From the NCBI RefSeq assembly GCF_963576615.1, contig NC_088714.1, positions 35,691,143-35,755,142 on the forward strand: a DNA stretch of 64,000 nucleotides, read 5' to 3'. Made by a program: the position numbers and the translations under genes. Shown one piece after another: positions 37,725 to 51,600 of this stretch (position 1 is its first letter; every line of letters begins with the position of its first letter). The stretch comes from Watersipora subatra. Taxonomy: Eukaryota > Bryozoa > Gymnolaemata > Cheilostomatida > Watersiporidae. The notes beneath the pieces are model-generated. The model saw nothing but the letters and a program-made list of their open reading frames with translations. It did no database searches and had not been told where the DNA came from.

Positions 37725-38631
37725 TTAAAGGTTGACTTGCAATAAAATTCACATCGCAGTTATTTGGTATCAAAAGATTCACCATATCTTACTCTGGTGT
37801 GTTGTAGGTGCAAAATATGTGGAAATGTGATTACAAGCTCTTAAAGGCTCAAAAACGAACAGTTAATCGCAGCTATCACGAAAACGCTGTAGATTGGAAT
37901 CCCTTTCCAAATCGGCTCAAATAGGATGTAGTTGAACGTGATGGCTTCGGTTTATACTTCATGCCATCTCATTCGTCATAATATTTTCACAAATATACTT
38001 CACGCATTTAATAAAACCATGTCTATTGTCCTTACGCGTTTATGTCATCATCATTATAATGCTGTCACTTTAAGAACTAATATCTCACAACCTACCATAA
38101 AAATTCGTTTAAATTTTTAACCTTCACTCGAAGGAGTGCATATCATCCTCTGATGAACATGATGAACCTGTTGGTCCCCTGTGATAGTCGAAAAATGCTG
38201 CAGAATTTCTTCTGTCCATTTGGCAGGAAGTATGGGTCACATGATCAGATTACGACTAGATTAGAACAGGCTGAAACAAAACTGTGAAGTAGCGAGCATC
38301 TATATTTGATACCGGCTTTTCGGTAGAACCCGAAGTGTTTGTCTTTAAGTAGTGTTACGAGACGTTTTATATTGAGTCTTTTATTGGACTTTAATTCCAC
38401 GTAATAACATGTGTCAAAACAATAACTACAATGTTTGAGTAAACCATCGAAATGAAGGGATTCCAAACTAGTATTAGTGATGGCCGCAATTAACTGTTTG
38501 TTTTTGAGCTTTTAAGAGCTTGTAATCACATTTCCACATATTTTGCACCTACAACACAGCAGAGTAAGACATGGTGAATCTTTTGATACCAAATAACTGT
38601 AATGTGAATTTTGTTGCAAGTAAACCGTTAA
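37725..38631 (+). mobile_element. TTAA-flanked foldback MITE, copy A
   Basis: TTAA at 37725-37728 and 38628-38631 borders ends AGGTTGACTTGCAATAAAAT and ...TTGCAAGTAAACCG. The inverted ends are about 150 bp long, both reading 'acttgcaa...ttatttggtatcaaaagattcacc...'. The interior contains cacatgatcagattacgac and agtagcgagcatctatattt. TTAA targets are typical of piggyBac-type elements. Related copies occur at 46,006 (truncated) and 55,016. Confidence 0.75.
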
Positions 38632-39457
38632 CATTTGATCGAAAAAATTCATTTAATATTGAATAACTATTTTCTCCAATCTGCTGCCTTGCGACCTCAG
38701 ATCTCCAATCTGCTGTTAAATTGCGACAATCTTCTCCAACTTATACAGTAGTTTGCTATAAAAACCATCTACTACTAAACACTCTGGCTCGAGAAACAAA
38801 CATAATAAGAGCCACAGTCACAACCGAACTCACTTTGCGGTTGCCATATCTAGATTTCTCTGTATCACTTCCTCCTCTCTGATGTCATCAACCTCACTTA
38901 TCTGGCCTGTCACAACCTTTACTAGGAAGCTTACTATGTACTGTAATCAAAGCGATATCATATACAAGAATGGTAACCATTTAACCACCTTACCTCTAGC
39001 TAATCTCTTCTCAATCATAAAAGGACAACCACCAGTTACTAGTGTTACAACGAGAGGATCAAAAACAGCAGTTACCAGTGTTACAGCAAGGGAAGACTAC
39101 CGGTTACTAGTGATATAGAAAGGAGAGACATTACAGTGCACTCTACACGAGTTGGAGAGGAAATGAGGTGCACCTACATGTACATATCCTGTTCAACAGA
39201 AAAATATTGGTTACTCTCTAACAAATATTGTGTTTCACAATAAATCCTTACAATAAGTGACATGTTGTAACTATCTGGCTATATCAATCTACTCCAGCAA
39301 GAACTTAACCCTACTACGATAAAGCGTTCAAACAGGATAAAAATCTTACGAGTTTCTCTCCTTGTCAATATTTAGTAAAAGGCCAGCAATTAGAAGTCGT
39401 AGATATGACACCTCTCAACGTTGCGTGTTGGCAACAGAAAGAGCGTGTGACACTCAC
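38632..39457. other. 3' side of the ceramide synthase gene
   Basis: Contains the short direct repeat 'tctccaatctgctg' near 38,675-38,720. No exon with CERS C-terminal character is recognised. Confidence 0.35.
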
Positions 39458-39614
39458 CAGGAACCAATAAGCGTTGATAAGCTGTAGTACCCATAGCATA
39501 GTGTTGAAGAAAAAATAAAACGGAAGGTGACCAGTCTCGCTGTACCTGACCATGGAACCATAGCCGGCGCTGTGAAGGATCTTTAGAGGCATCCAGTAGA
39601 GGCGTAAGACAAAC
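39458..39614 (-). CDS. CERS1: CERS1-like exon 5
   Basis: The acceptor catcactcag lies above 39614 and the donor gtgagt below 39458. It encodes [13 protein letters not shown]..., [20 protein letters not shown] and AYWFL in phase 0. The frame stays open 30 codons past the donor to a stop near 39,365; that read-through has no conserved character and is probably intron. Confidence 0.9.
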
Positions 39615-42600
39615 CTGAGTGATGATCAACCAAAGTGAAGCTTAACTAATTGACTATAATGTGGCAGCTTTCAGAGAAACAGTATAGGTGGCAGTTTTTA
39701 GAGAAACAGTAACGGTAGCAACAATTGGTGAGTTTCTTTGGCCAATTGATCATTCACTAATTATAGATGCCTACAACAAATACCAAGCGCAGATTGTAAG
39801 AGCAAGAGGGAGTACTGAGTCAGAGTAAGAAGGAGTACTGAGTTAAAAAGACTACTGCGTCAGAGAGAGTACTGAGTCAGAGTAAGAGGTAGTACTGAGT
39901 CAGAGTAAGAGGGAGTACTGAGTCAGAAAGACTACTGCGTCAGAGAAAGTACTGAGTCATAGAGAGTACTGAGTCAGAGTAAGAGGGAGTACTGAGTCAG
40001 AAATACCACTGCGACAGAGAGAGTACTGAGTCAGAGTAAGAGGGAGTACTGAGTCAGAGAGAGTATTGAATAAGAGTAAGAGGGAGTACTGAGTCAGAAA
40101 TACCACTGCGTCAGAGAGAGTACTGAGTCAGAGTAAGAGGGAGTACTGAGTCAGAGTAAGAGGGAGTACTGCGTCAGAGGGAGTACTGCGTCAGAGAGAG
40201 TACTGAGTCAGAGAAAGTACCGAGTCAAATTAAGAAAGAATACTGAGTCAAAGTAAGAGAGAGTATTGAGTCAGAGTAAAAGAGAGAGTACCGAGTAAGA
40301 GAGGGTACCGAGTCATTGTATTTATAGTAAAATACAAGAACTATCAGCAGATGCGCCTGAGGGTTTAATGGAAACATAACTCCAACAATGGATGTATCTA
40401 GACTCATATCAGCGTGTGTCCGAATAAAAATAGATGCTAAGCTTACCAGAATAGAGCAAAGGTGATGAAGCCTATGGTAGAGAGGATATCATGCAGCCGG
40501 TAAAGTAGACCACCGCGGGTCTTGAAGTAGACATTACACTTGGTAAACTCCAACACAACATCCGTTGGATCATGAATAAAAAGGACTAGCAGGCCAATCT
40601 TATGGTACCTGCAAAGTATGCCAAAATCGATACCCTTTATTGATAAGCGAGAACGGTTATATGTTTTAAGAATATGCCTTGTGACACTGTGAGCCTTTGT
40701 GACACTGTTATGAAGTACAGTAGAACCTGGCAGTACGAGTTAAAATCGCTCTCTGAATAGGTTTATATTGTAATTTACTCGTATTACATGGCAATTGTAT
40801 AACATTGAAATCAATGTTATACAATTCACAAGATAGTGCATATCATTGATGTCATACTGTCATATTGTTGTTCCATGTACACTGCTCACACCTTTGCTTC
40901 ATGCTGTTGCATTAGTTCCTCTATTCACTTCTAAAGAGATACATAGCGCTCGGGATCTTACAGCTACGAGGTGAGACGAAATTGTGAACTGCGTGAGTGC
41001 AGGCTGCTTTCAGTGGCAGAAGGGTGATAAATTGGGCGAGAGAATAGGTGAGGTAGATAGTGATCAATAACTAAAGTACGAGAGAAAGAAGCAGTCGACT
41101 GCGTTGAAAGCAACTATTTGAGAAGCGCTTTAAAATACTCCAGCTTGTCACATATCGAGCTCTTTTTGATAAATCTACGATACAAATTAGCCTCTCCTCC
41201 CCTTAGTCATCGCCTCAACTGATGATTGCTCCCACTACAAAATTTTACTCATTATACGGAACAAAAGTTTTTATGAGTGGCTGAAAGAGTTGCACTCAGA
41301 TGTTCTAATGCATTTCAAAAATAAGCAGTCAGAGATTAAAAGGCATTTAAATTAACATTTTAATACAAACCAAACATACTTCCAAACTTACTCCTATGTA
41401 TAACTTCCTTACTCCTATGTATAACTTCCTTACTCCTATGTATAACTTCCTTACTCCTATGTATAACTTCCTTACTCCTATGTATAACTTCCTTACTCCT
41501 ATGTATAACTTCCTTACTCCTATGTATAACTTCCTTACTCCTATGTATAACTTCCTTACTCCTATGTATAACTTCCTTACTCCTATGTATAACTTCCTTA
41601 CTCCTATGTATAACTTTAATAACTTAATATTTATGATTTATAGTACAAGCAAACTTTACCATGCTAATGAAAGGTATACCTCTCTAGTGTACACTCTAGT
41701 ATACATTACACACTCACGTGTAAAATGATAAAATACCAAAATCACTAGCATTTTAAACGATGTGAATAAATTGTATCATAAACTGTCAGTGTGAACAGCG
41801 ATGTTCCCCGCGATAGCAACTTTAGTCTCGGCGTCTAAATAAAATAAAACATTGTCTCATTCTGAGCGCCTAAACGCAGCTTGGTGTCCAATCCGAGTTC
41901 ACATCATCAAAGTGTTGATAACATGATCCGGTCTCTTCTCAAGGCAGGTAGTTATAATAGTAATCATGTTTATTCTAACTAGTTATTACACACCTCACAC
42001 CGCAATCGATAAACAACTGTTTTAGGACAAAGTTTAAAAATTAATTGGTTTTGGACTATGAATATAAACTAGTTGCCCGGATAATAAAAAGTCTTTGGTC
42101 AAAAAATTTATTTTTATTTAACATACAACATTTACCATTCTAACTTTTAAACTTCATATCATGAAAAGAGTATTTTTGTGCAGTTCAAATGAATTAGGAG
42201 AAAAATAAAACAACTGTAAAGGTTTTCAAAATTTGTCAAAAAATTAACTTTTAAATTTCATATAATGAAAGAAGTGTTTTGATAAAATAAATTAGTAGGA
42301 AAAAGAAAACCGTTAAGGTGTTTAAATGAAATCATTAGCAACTTAGCAAGTAATGGCTAAATATAGTCTGTTTTGCTACGATTACAGTGAAAAATTATTT
42401 GGTATACAATTATGATTTTAGTTCATTTCAGTGTTGACATCATAAGGAGAAAATATCGTAGATAGTGGAATAAAAACCCATAGTCTAATTATATAATACA
42501 AACACCTGGTAAAACTCATCAAAATCATCATCATTAAAATAGTAACCAAACAATATATTAACCTTAGTAACTATAGTTACCTACAACAACTTTCGAGGAT

Positions 42601-45600
42601 TTTGCGGTTATGATCTGCAAGATAATGTAACATTACAGTGCACTACGCTCAGAACGTACCGTGGGGAGTTTTTAGCTTCGAGACAGATATGTAACATAAA
42701 CGCTGAGTCTAACTTGAATGAATTTGGCTTATTAAACACGTACTTGAAGGAAATTGTAGTATGTATTTTAGTAAACTTCAAACTTTTAACTAAAATTTTA
42801 TCACTTATCTGTTTGTGAATCCGTTTTTATCATAACAGATAACGCTGAACTCGCGTATAACTGTGTATCTGTTAATATCGGTTATAATCAATACACAAAT
42901 CGCCAAAATTCAATTTGAGAGAAATTTTTGTTGATATCGTATGGCGGGAAAACTAATTCACCCTAGAATGGCGAGGACGAAAAAGCATCATGTTTTATAG
43001 AGATGGGCGGAAAATGTTTTATAACTGGGGCCTCATAACCTGTAGGGGCAATGTACCAATTAATATGTCATTTAGCGAATGAAATCAGGGAAAAGGGTAT
43101 TCAGTATATAGTGAGAGCATTGGAAATGTAAGAACCTCCATAGACTTGTGGTTAGATCATTGGTTTACAAACATGGTTTTAATAGCTATAGCTGGACAGC
43201 AAAGTACGTAAACGCTGAGATTTACAATGTATAGATATACAAAGATGAGCCAATTCATGAGTAATAGCATTCAAAAGCACTATCCATCGCTGACAGAAAT
43301 GAACACAAATTTTGCACAAACCACTAGTTGGGCTTTACTACTGCGACAACTGCATCAGGACAATCGCCGATAATATCAACCGCTTCGCTATTGGCTTATA
43401 TGTGAGCAATAAATAAAATGTGCAAAAATCATTCGTAAATTGGGTCACCTACAGCACCGAAAATGAGCTCCTGTCACCAATGACATAGTGTCAAACTACT
43501 GTCACCAATGACATAGTGTCACCAATGACATAGTGTCACCAATGACATAGTGTCACCAATGACATAGTGTCAAACTACAAAACACAAACAGTACACGCAC
43601 TCCAGAGTAAACCCAGGTAAGCGAAGAATTTTCAGTGAGAAATCATATTTCAAACATTTTTGTAATTTTTAAAATGTTGAAAAATATGGATTTTACGTAG
43701 AATTTTGCATGCATCTATGTGAGGAGTTACGTTACCACTTCTATCAAAATTAAACTAAACAGCTGCAACTGTGACGCATCGCTACGAAATTATTTTTAGT
43801 AAAACCATAAGTTATCAGCAAATGTTACTCATTGGGAAAAAAACAAAAATGTAATAAGAGGCCACAAGACTTGCTATGCCTTGATCCAGCACTTACCTTG
43901 TCAAGTATGAAAATCCAATAAGTGAAATTGCCAAGAAATGGTGAAAAATCATAAGATTGCTGTCACTGCGCCACGCGTCCATGCAAAGACTAGCATAAAT
44001 AGAATGAATATAGAAGGAGATCTGTAGAGCATAAGCCCAGGAAATTACTGGTTCAACCCGCATACCAGGGACATGATCTGCAACAAAGAGCAAGCCTCAA
44101 ACCGGTGTGCTACAATGTAGGTCAGATACAAATTGTTAGCCATTCTTATCAGCTATTTCGGGAACTAGAACTTGTCAAAATATCTGCAATGACGACTGCT
44201 AATAATGAGTTTACATATGCTACTATTAGATAAAAGATAGTTAAAATATTTTTTTTAATTTATATTTCCAACCTGATCGACCATTGAAATTTTTTTTTAC
44301 TCCTGTGAAAGTTATAATTTAATAATTACACTAGTATATGAATACACTAGGTCATAAAACACTAGTGTATTCCATTAATTTTTTAGTTTAATTCATTAAC
44401 ATTAATAAAAATTTTATATATCATTTTGCTTTTTAAAAAAGTTTTTCAAACTTCATTAAAAGGAAAACTTCATGCGCTAAATCTTTTAAATATTTTACTA
44501 AACAGTAAACTCAAAGGTTTCATAAAACCTATTCATATACCCTACAGGATGAAATTATTCAAAGGATTTAATAATTCGCGTACTGGCGATTCAGCGAATT
44601 ATTAAAATCCGCGATTAATTTGCTTTACTTTTTAACAGAAGGGAGAATAACTACTACCTCAAATTAAAAACTAACCGCTAGGCAAAGTTAGTAAACGTAG
44701 CCGAGTTCCAAACTATTCTAAAATCATAGCCGGGGCTTTGAGTTAAGCCATTGCCAATGCATCACACTTCTATACAAAAATTATTCAAGGTTACCACAGG
44801 TTATTTGGAATTTGGCACGTTGTCATCATTGCAAAAATCTCTCCTGTAATTCTTTACATTGAAAAAACTCATAACTTACCACAAGTTGTTGGTTTACCAA
44901 AAGCCTCCAAATCGATAAATATTCATAAAAACCTCTGGATTCAGTCAAAAATTTATAGCTTAGCATGATCGACATGAATTTCCTAGCTAAATAGAAACCT
45001 AAACATGTGTATACGCACGTGAAGGTTTTACTCTATTGCTAGCTGCTTTCACAGATTAATTTATTCACGAATGTGTTCATCCACGAACAATTTATTCCGC
45101 GAATATGCATGAAAAGACAATTCTTAGGAAATTTAACTTCACGAATAATTTCATCCTGTAGGGTAGTAAAAAGTCATGGTAATTTCACTTAGCACCAAAA
45201 CCAACATCAACAGTAACATGACAAGATGCCACAGTGCCAACATATTGAGCTAAAAACTTGGGCATCGATGGGATTAAGAATGAAATTGTCTCAGCCTCTC
45301 AATAACTGTGTGCTTTCAAAATGAAAGCCTCTCAATAACTGTGTTTCTATGATGCGCATATTTTGCAAATTTGAGTCAATCCGCAAGTTATCCGCATCAT
45401 TGAAACGGCATAAATCCGCAAGCTAAGTGTGTTTTGCAATCAGCAAAATTTTATCGAATCCATCATGCTTGCGAATCATGGAAACAGCACTTTCGAATCA
45501 TGCGCATTGAAATATCGCTAGCTATTCCATTATAAATATTTTCACGCTTCAGTCGTTTTTTTATTTCGATTTGAGCAGTCTCAATGCGCCGATGTTCAGC

Positions 45601-48600
45601 ACTAGTGCTGGGCACAGGTAATAAAACTCGTAGAACCCGCAAGCTTATCTTCTTTCGAGTCTCGGGTAATAGAGATTTTGAGCATTTCGATCGTGCGGGT
45701 TCGCGTTTTGACTTGCAAATCAGGTTTTGGTACACGGATCGGTCGAGTTGAGAGGACAAAAACTCGATTTATAGCGCCCTGCGCTATAAAAACTGTTTAA
45801 TAACACGCATGTCAGCCCTTTGAACCCTGGGTTTTTGTCAATGCGCAGCAGTAACCCTGGAAAATCTGTCCAACGATCCGAACTTTTTAAGGTTTCATTA
45901 GATACAGTCAAACTCGGATAACTCGCCCTTGGATAGCTCGAACGGATTTTTTGGTCCGTTCCCACGCAATGATAAACTGCTTCAAATAACTCAACCTCAA
46001 CTTCGTTAAAGGTTGACTTGCAACAAAATTCACATTATAGTTATTTGGTATCAAAAGATTCACCATGTCTTCCTCTGTTGTGTTGTATGTGCCAAATATG
46101 TGGAAATGTGATTACAAGCTTTTAAAAGCTCAAAAGCGAAAAGCCGCTGTAAATTGGAATCTCTTTATTTCAATGACGTAGCCATGAAATTTGGTTGTCT
46201 TGTCACGTGATGTTCTCACGTGAATTGAAAGGCCAATAAAAAGCTCAATATAAAACTTATCGTAGCACTAGTTTATGACAAACACTTCGGGTTTTACCGA
46301 AGACCCCGTATCAAATATAGATGCTCGCTACTTTACAGTTTTGTTTCGGCTTGGTCTAATCGTCAAGTCGTAATCTGATCATGTGACCCAATACTTCGAA
46401 AATAATTTTTGCAGCACTTTTCGATTATCACAGGTAACCAACAGGCTCGTCATGATTATCAGACAATGATATGTACTCCTTCGAGGTAAGGTTAAAGAGT
46501 TTAGCAAATCTTTACGGTAAGTGATAGGATATCGCTGCTAAAAGTGACAGCATTACAATGACGATAAAACAGACGTGTAAGAACAATAGACATGATTTTA
46601 TTGAACGCGTGAAGTATATTTGTGGAAGTATTTCGACGAATGAGGTTGCATGAAAGTGTAAACAGAAACCATCCTGTAACAACTATGTCCCATTTGAGCC
46701 GTTTTGGAAAGAGAATCCAAACTACAGCGTATTAGTGATGGCCGCAATTAACTGTTCGTTTTTTAGCTTTTAAGAGCTTTTAATCACATTCCCACAGCAA
46801 ACGCTGCTAGGGTGACCCCTAGTTGGAAATACTTTTGAGCATGGCAAATCAATCCTGGGGGAAGTATATGGGTGAAAGCGAGTACAGCGATTAATATTAC
46901 ACTTTCCAACATGATTGCTAATCTTTGCCATAACACCATCATAACATCTATACACCGATACCAAATCATTCACCATTAAGGATAGAAAGATACCTCAAAA
47001 AGCTTGAAGGAGGTGTGATACAGAATAAGAAAGCATTACATTTCCGGAGAAGATTTACATTTTACGTAAATCATTACACAACAGCGCACAACAGCACTGT
47101 TGTGCGCTGTGAAAACTGTTAAAGAGCTTCAATAGCCCAACATCCCAGAGAAGAATATTATCAATATATTAACTGTGGGTGCTATGCTATTCCACCCCAT
47201 TCTCCCGATTCAAATTTTTAAAGAACTTTAGTTCATCATTCTCACACAGTCTATTAATCGCCATCAAGTCGGCACATTTCAATGTTGCCGGATTTTTTGA
47301 CTTTATCAAACTTAATTCTCAATAAAACTTGCGCTTTTTTATGTATTTACTGCAGCTAAAAAATTCTTTCAAGCTGCAGTAAATACATAGAACAGCGCAA
47401 GTTTTTCCGTCTTCAGCCACATAAGCATGTATCAAGTATTGCATACTCGGCAATTAAAAGCAGCAGTTGCCTACATTTCAGCATCCTATCACACCCGAGG
47501 CTAGCCTGTCTTGACAAGCTGTTGTTTTTGCGTAGTTATCCCCCCGTCGAGCGGCGAGCAACAACAGCTTGTCACAAGACGTACGGCACCTGATGCATCA
47601 GCTGCACTTATAAGGAGTTGTTCTCTTCCGTCTACGCAGCTTGGCCGCGATGTTATGTCGGTCGCTCCATTGGTAATCATAACGGATTTCACGCAAAAAT
47701 TTATGTAAAAAAATTAAGATAAGAACGTTTAACTGGCGACCCCTCTCTGCAGTAAACTTTATTAGAATTTGAGAACTTAGGCAACAGCAGCGACTAAACA
47801 TGTCGTTATTTGTGCGCTCAGTCAGTTTTATTTTTATTTTTGTATCAGTCAGTTTTATTTGTTCTTATGGATTTTATTTTGAGTTTATTTTATTCTCAAG
47901 TTCTACTAAAATTTATTACAGAAACTGGTCTTTGGTTAAACGTTGTAATCTTGTTTTTTTCTACATAAATTTTTGCGTGAAATTCGTTATGATTACCAAT
48001 GGAGCGACCGACATAACATCGCGGCCAAGCCGCGTAGAAGGAAGAGAACAACTCCCTATAAGTGCAGCTGATGCATCAGGTGCAGTACGTCTTGTGACAA
48101 GCTGTTGTTGCTCGCCGCTCAACGGGGGGACAACTACGCAAAAACAACAGCTTGTCAAGACAGGCTAACCCGAGGCGGACCAATGTAACAAGTATATATG
48201 TGCCATGATCACAGAAACCATGGTCAAGTCGTTATTATAAGATTTAGAGTTATCTGCATTAACTGAAGGAGAAAATTCTCACAGTTATTTTGCAAAAAAA
48301 ATTTGATTCTAGCTTAAATACAGCAGATTTTATGGTCAATAAACTGAATGCATGTTTACCATCAGTGCGAAAACATAGTTCCGAGAAAACTGGTGTTAAA
48401 GTCTGAGAAACGAGAACCGATGCACAGATTTGTTTACATTTCAAAACGTCATAGCAACCAATATTAAGAGGTTGTGATGTTTATCTAGATTTCTGTCTTT
48501 ATATCAAAAACATTATGCTGAATTTAAAAATCTAAACAGATTTTGGCTGGTTGTCATAGAAATGGCTGTATATCTATAAGAAAATGTATTACCTAACGTT

Positions 48601-51600
48601 GCAGATGTTAAAAAGGGCTTGGCAGTGCCGCGATATTGAGCACAACCGTAGTATCATCAACAAAATGTTAAAAAAATAATAACAGTAACATATTGCACAT
48701 CATCGGTCACCCTATACTTTGATCTAGCAAATTCGAATAATTTTTTTTATAATCAAATCTTATAAAATCGAATAATTATTCTTATCATTAAATATTGTAA
48801 AAATCTTATAAGAATGGTTATGAATATCTCATGGTCATTCCCTTTACTTACATTGCTTTTGGCATCAGTTGGAATACCAAAGAACTCATTATAAGTGTCC
48901 AAAATGTCAGAATTATCCTTCAAATCGGCAAAAAAGAAACGATTACGTTTTTCGGACGCCATTTTTTAGTACTTCCTGTTTAGCATAGCAACGGTTTTAA
49001 GGGTTTTTTCTGAGGTTTTAAGCCATTTATTATCTAAACTGACTTCAGATTCAGAAAGATCACTCTTTGATTGGTCCAGAAGCACGTGTTACAAAAATCC
49101 TTACCAAAATTATAAACTCAGTTAGTGCAACTTTAAAGTCGAATTTAACTCAACTTCGTGATTTGCGACTTAATCATGGTTTCTGTGACCGCAACCCATA
49201 TTATACATTTTATATACAGTCAAACATGGATAACTCGCCCACGGATAGCTCGAACACATGGTTAACTCGAACGGTTTCTTTGGTCCGTTCCCACGTAATA
49301 ATAAATTGATATAGATAACTCGAACTCAACACTGTTAACTCGAACTGTTTTTTCCCAACGGCTACCGAAACGGTTGTTATCGCTTTAGAAAATCACTTTA
49401 TTCCAAGCCATAGAGGTAAACCTCAACTTTTCGTAATTCATAAGCGTCGTTATTACCACCATCGCCAAAATATTTTTGTCAACATATTTTCTAAAGGTTT
49501 GGTGAAATTTGATTTATACCAAACATCCGCTTAGCGATCGCCCTTCGGAAGCAAGTTAAAGTGAGGTAATCTTTGCATAAACTTCAAGAAAAATCGGCAA
49601 AATTGATCGTGGGTAAAACGCTCAAAAGAAAAAGATGTCTTTTCTTTTGAGCATTTCAACAACGATCGGCAAAATTGATCGTGGGTAAAACGCTCAAAAG
49701 AAAAAGATGTCTTTTCTTTTGAGCATTTCAACAACGATCGGCAAAATTGATCGTGGGTAAAACGCTAAAAAGAAAAAGATGTCTTTTCTTTTGAGCATTT
49801 CAACAACGATCGGCAAAATTGATCGTGGGTAAAACGCTCAAAAGAAAAAGATGTCTTTTCTTTTGAGCATTTCAACAACGATTGGCAAAATTGATCGTGG
49901 GTAAAACGCTCAAAAGAAAAAGATGTCTTTTCTTTTGAGCATTTCAACAACGATCAAGTTTTGCCAATGTCAATCTAAAAGACGTCCTGGCAATAACATC
50001 ACCTCAAACAACAAACCAATCTCAAGTAATAGAAAAATCTCTATACTTTTTAATAAAAACGTTTTAAACTTTACATTAGAAGCATTTTATTTGAAACAAG
50101 CCATTTGTGCTTTTGATTTATATTATAGTTTGTATATGTACATGTATATACTAATAAATAAGTAAATACATGGACTTGTGACAGTGCTCTGATAACTTGA
50201 ACGCTCTGATAATTCGAACACTTTCGCTCGGTCCCATGAAGTTCGAGTTATCCATGTTTGACTGTATATAACTGATTTTAAGGCTATGAGTATAAATTCA
50301 AACAAGAAATTCTAAAGTAGGCCTATCAAGTCATTGACATTTTCATGCCACACCATCTTTAACTCTTTCACTGCTGCAAGCCGAGGTATCGACTTGGGTT
50401 ACCTTCTCTTTGTGGCCGGAAGCGGATACATGGGCTTTTAGACAGCGCGTTAGATTATCTGATTACTCAGCTTCAGATAGACCAATAAGATTTGGTTTCC
50501 ATGAAAACAAGCTTGTTGCTACCGATGTAGACTAATTAGCAGGCCTCTCACTAGCAGCTTACTGACTATCCAACAGAAAGTTCACGGAAAAAAGCACAGA
50601 TAAAAAAATAATACCGCAGTCGTTCAAGCTGTAGAAGCTTCTAATATTCTTAGCCATAGAGACTCCAGTAACTCTATATCGAGTGATTCTGAGTCTTTTA
50701 GTGCATGTATTTCATGTGAAAAATTGTAACAATAACCAAATATTATGGCAACAGTCTAAATACGACAATCGAAATCACTGGCAAAATATTGTTGATAAAG
50801 TTGGGTAAAATTTTTTATTATTTTTAAATGAAGTTAATTTAAGATTTTTTTTTAATTTTCTGATAAAGTATCTTTCTTTCAACAACCTGTCTTGTAAACT
50901 AGGGGGATATCTTCATTCTTTCTCAAGTTACTACAAAATTAGTGACGTTATGTCAACATTTGTGTGAATAAAAAAATTAATTCGGTAAGAGCTAGAAATA
51001 AATTTGATAGCGAAAGAGTTAACATAAAAACACAAAATGTAGCCTCGAGGAACAACAAACATATACAGATAGTCAAAACGTAAACAACATGGAAGCCCTA
51101 GTTTTTCTTACAAAAAAAGCATGGCAGTGTGGGATATACACCAGCAATTAAACAAATATAAGCATGCAGGGATGAGCGACTATAAAAAAGAGGATTGAAA
51201 ATATGAAATGCAAACCGCAAATCAGAGTGGAACGAATACGAAGCAGAATCAAACGCTGCTTTCGTGGTAGCAGTGACCATAGAGTTATCTCCCCCTAGAG
51301 TGACACACCATGAGCTGCTTATAGGAGATGTTGCATGGTCTCCCCTTTTAAAAAAGTCTATGTATCACACTTGTGGGTCAGCAGAATTAGCGATGCCCCA
51401 GAGGTTACGATCTGGATTGATATCGACTGGTCTTTCCGCAAACAAATTTGAAAAATTCCGGCACTTCCGACAAATGTTCTGACGACTTTAACGGTAGCAT
51501 TTAGTCTATGACACTAAAAAATAAAACAAAGTGAATGCTGTTTAACCACTCAGACATCAATTTTTAATCAATTATAAAAGATTTTATTATTCGCATTTGA

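Noticed and set aside
45463-45965. Two - strand frames of 81-98 codons
   Set aside because: They overlap each other and a transposon end, and show no recognisable domain.
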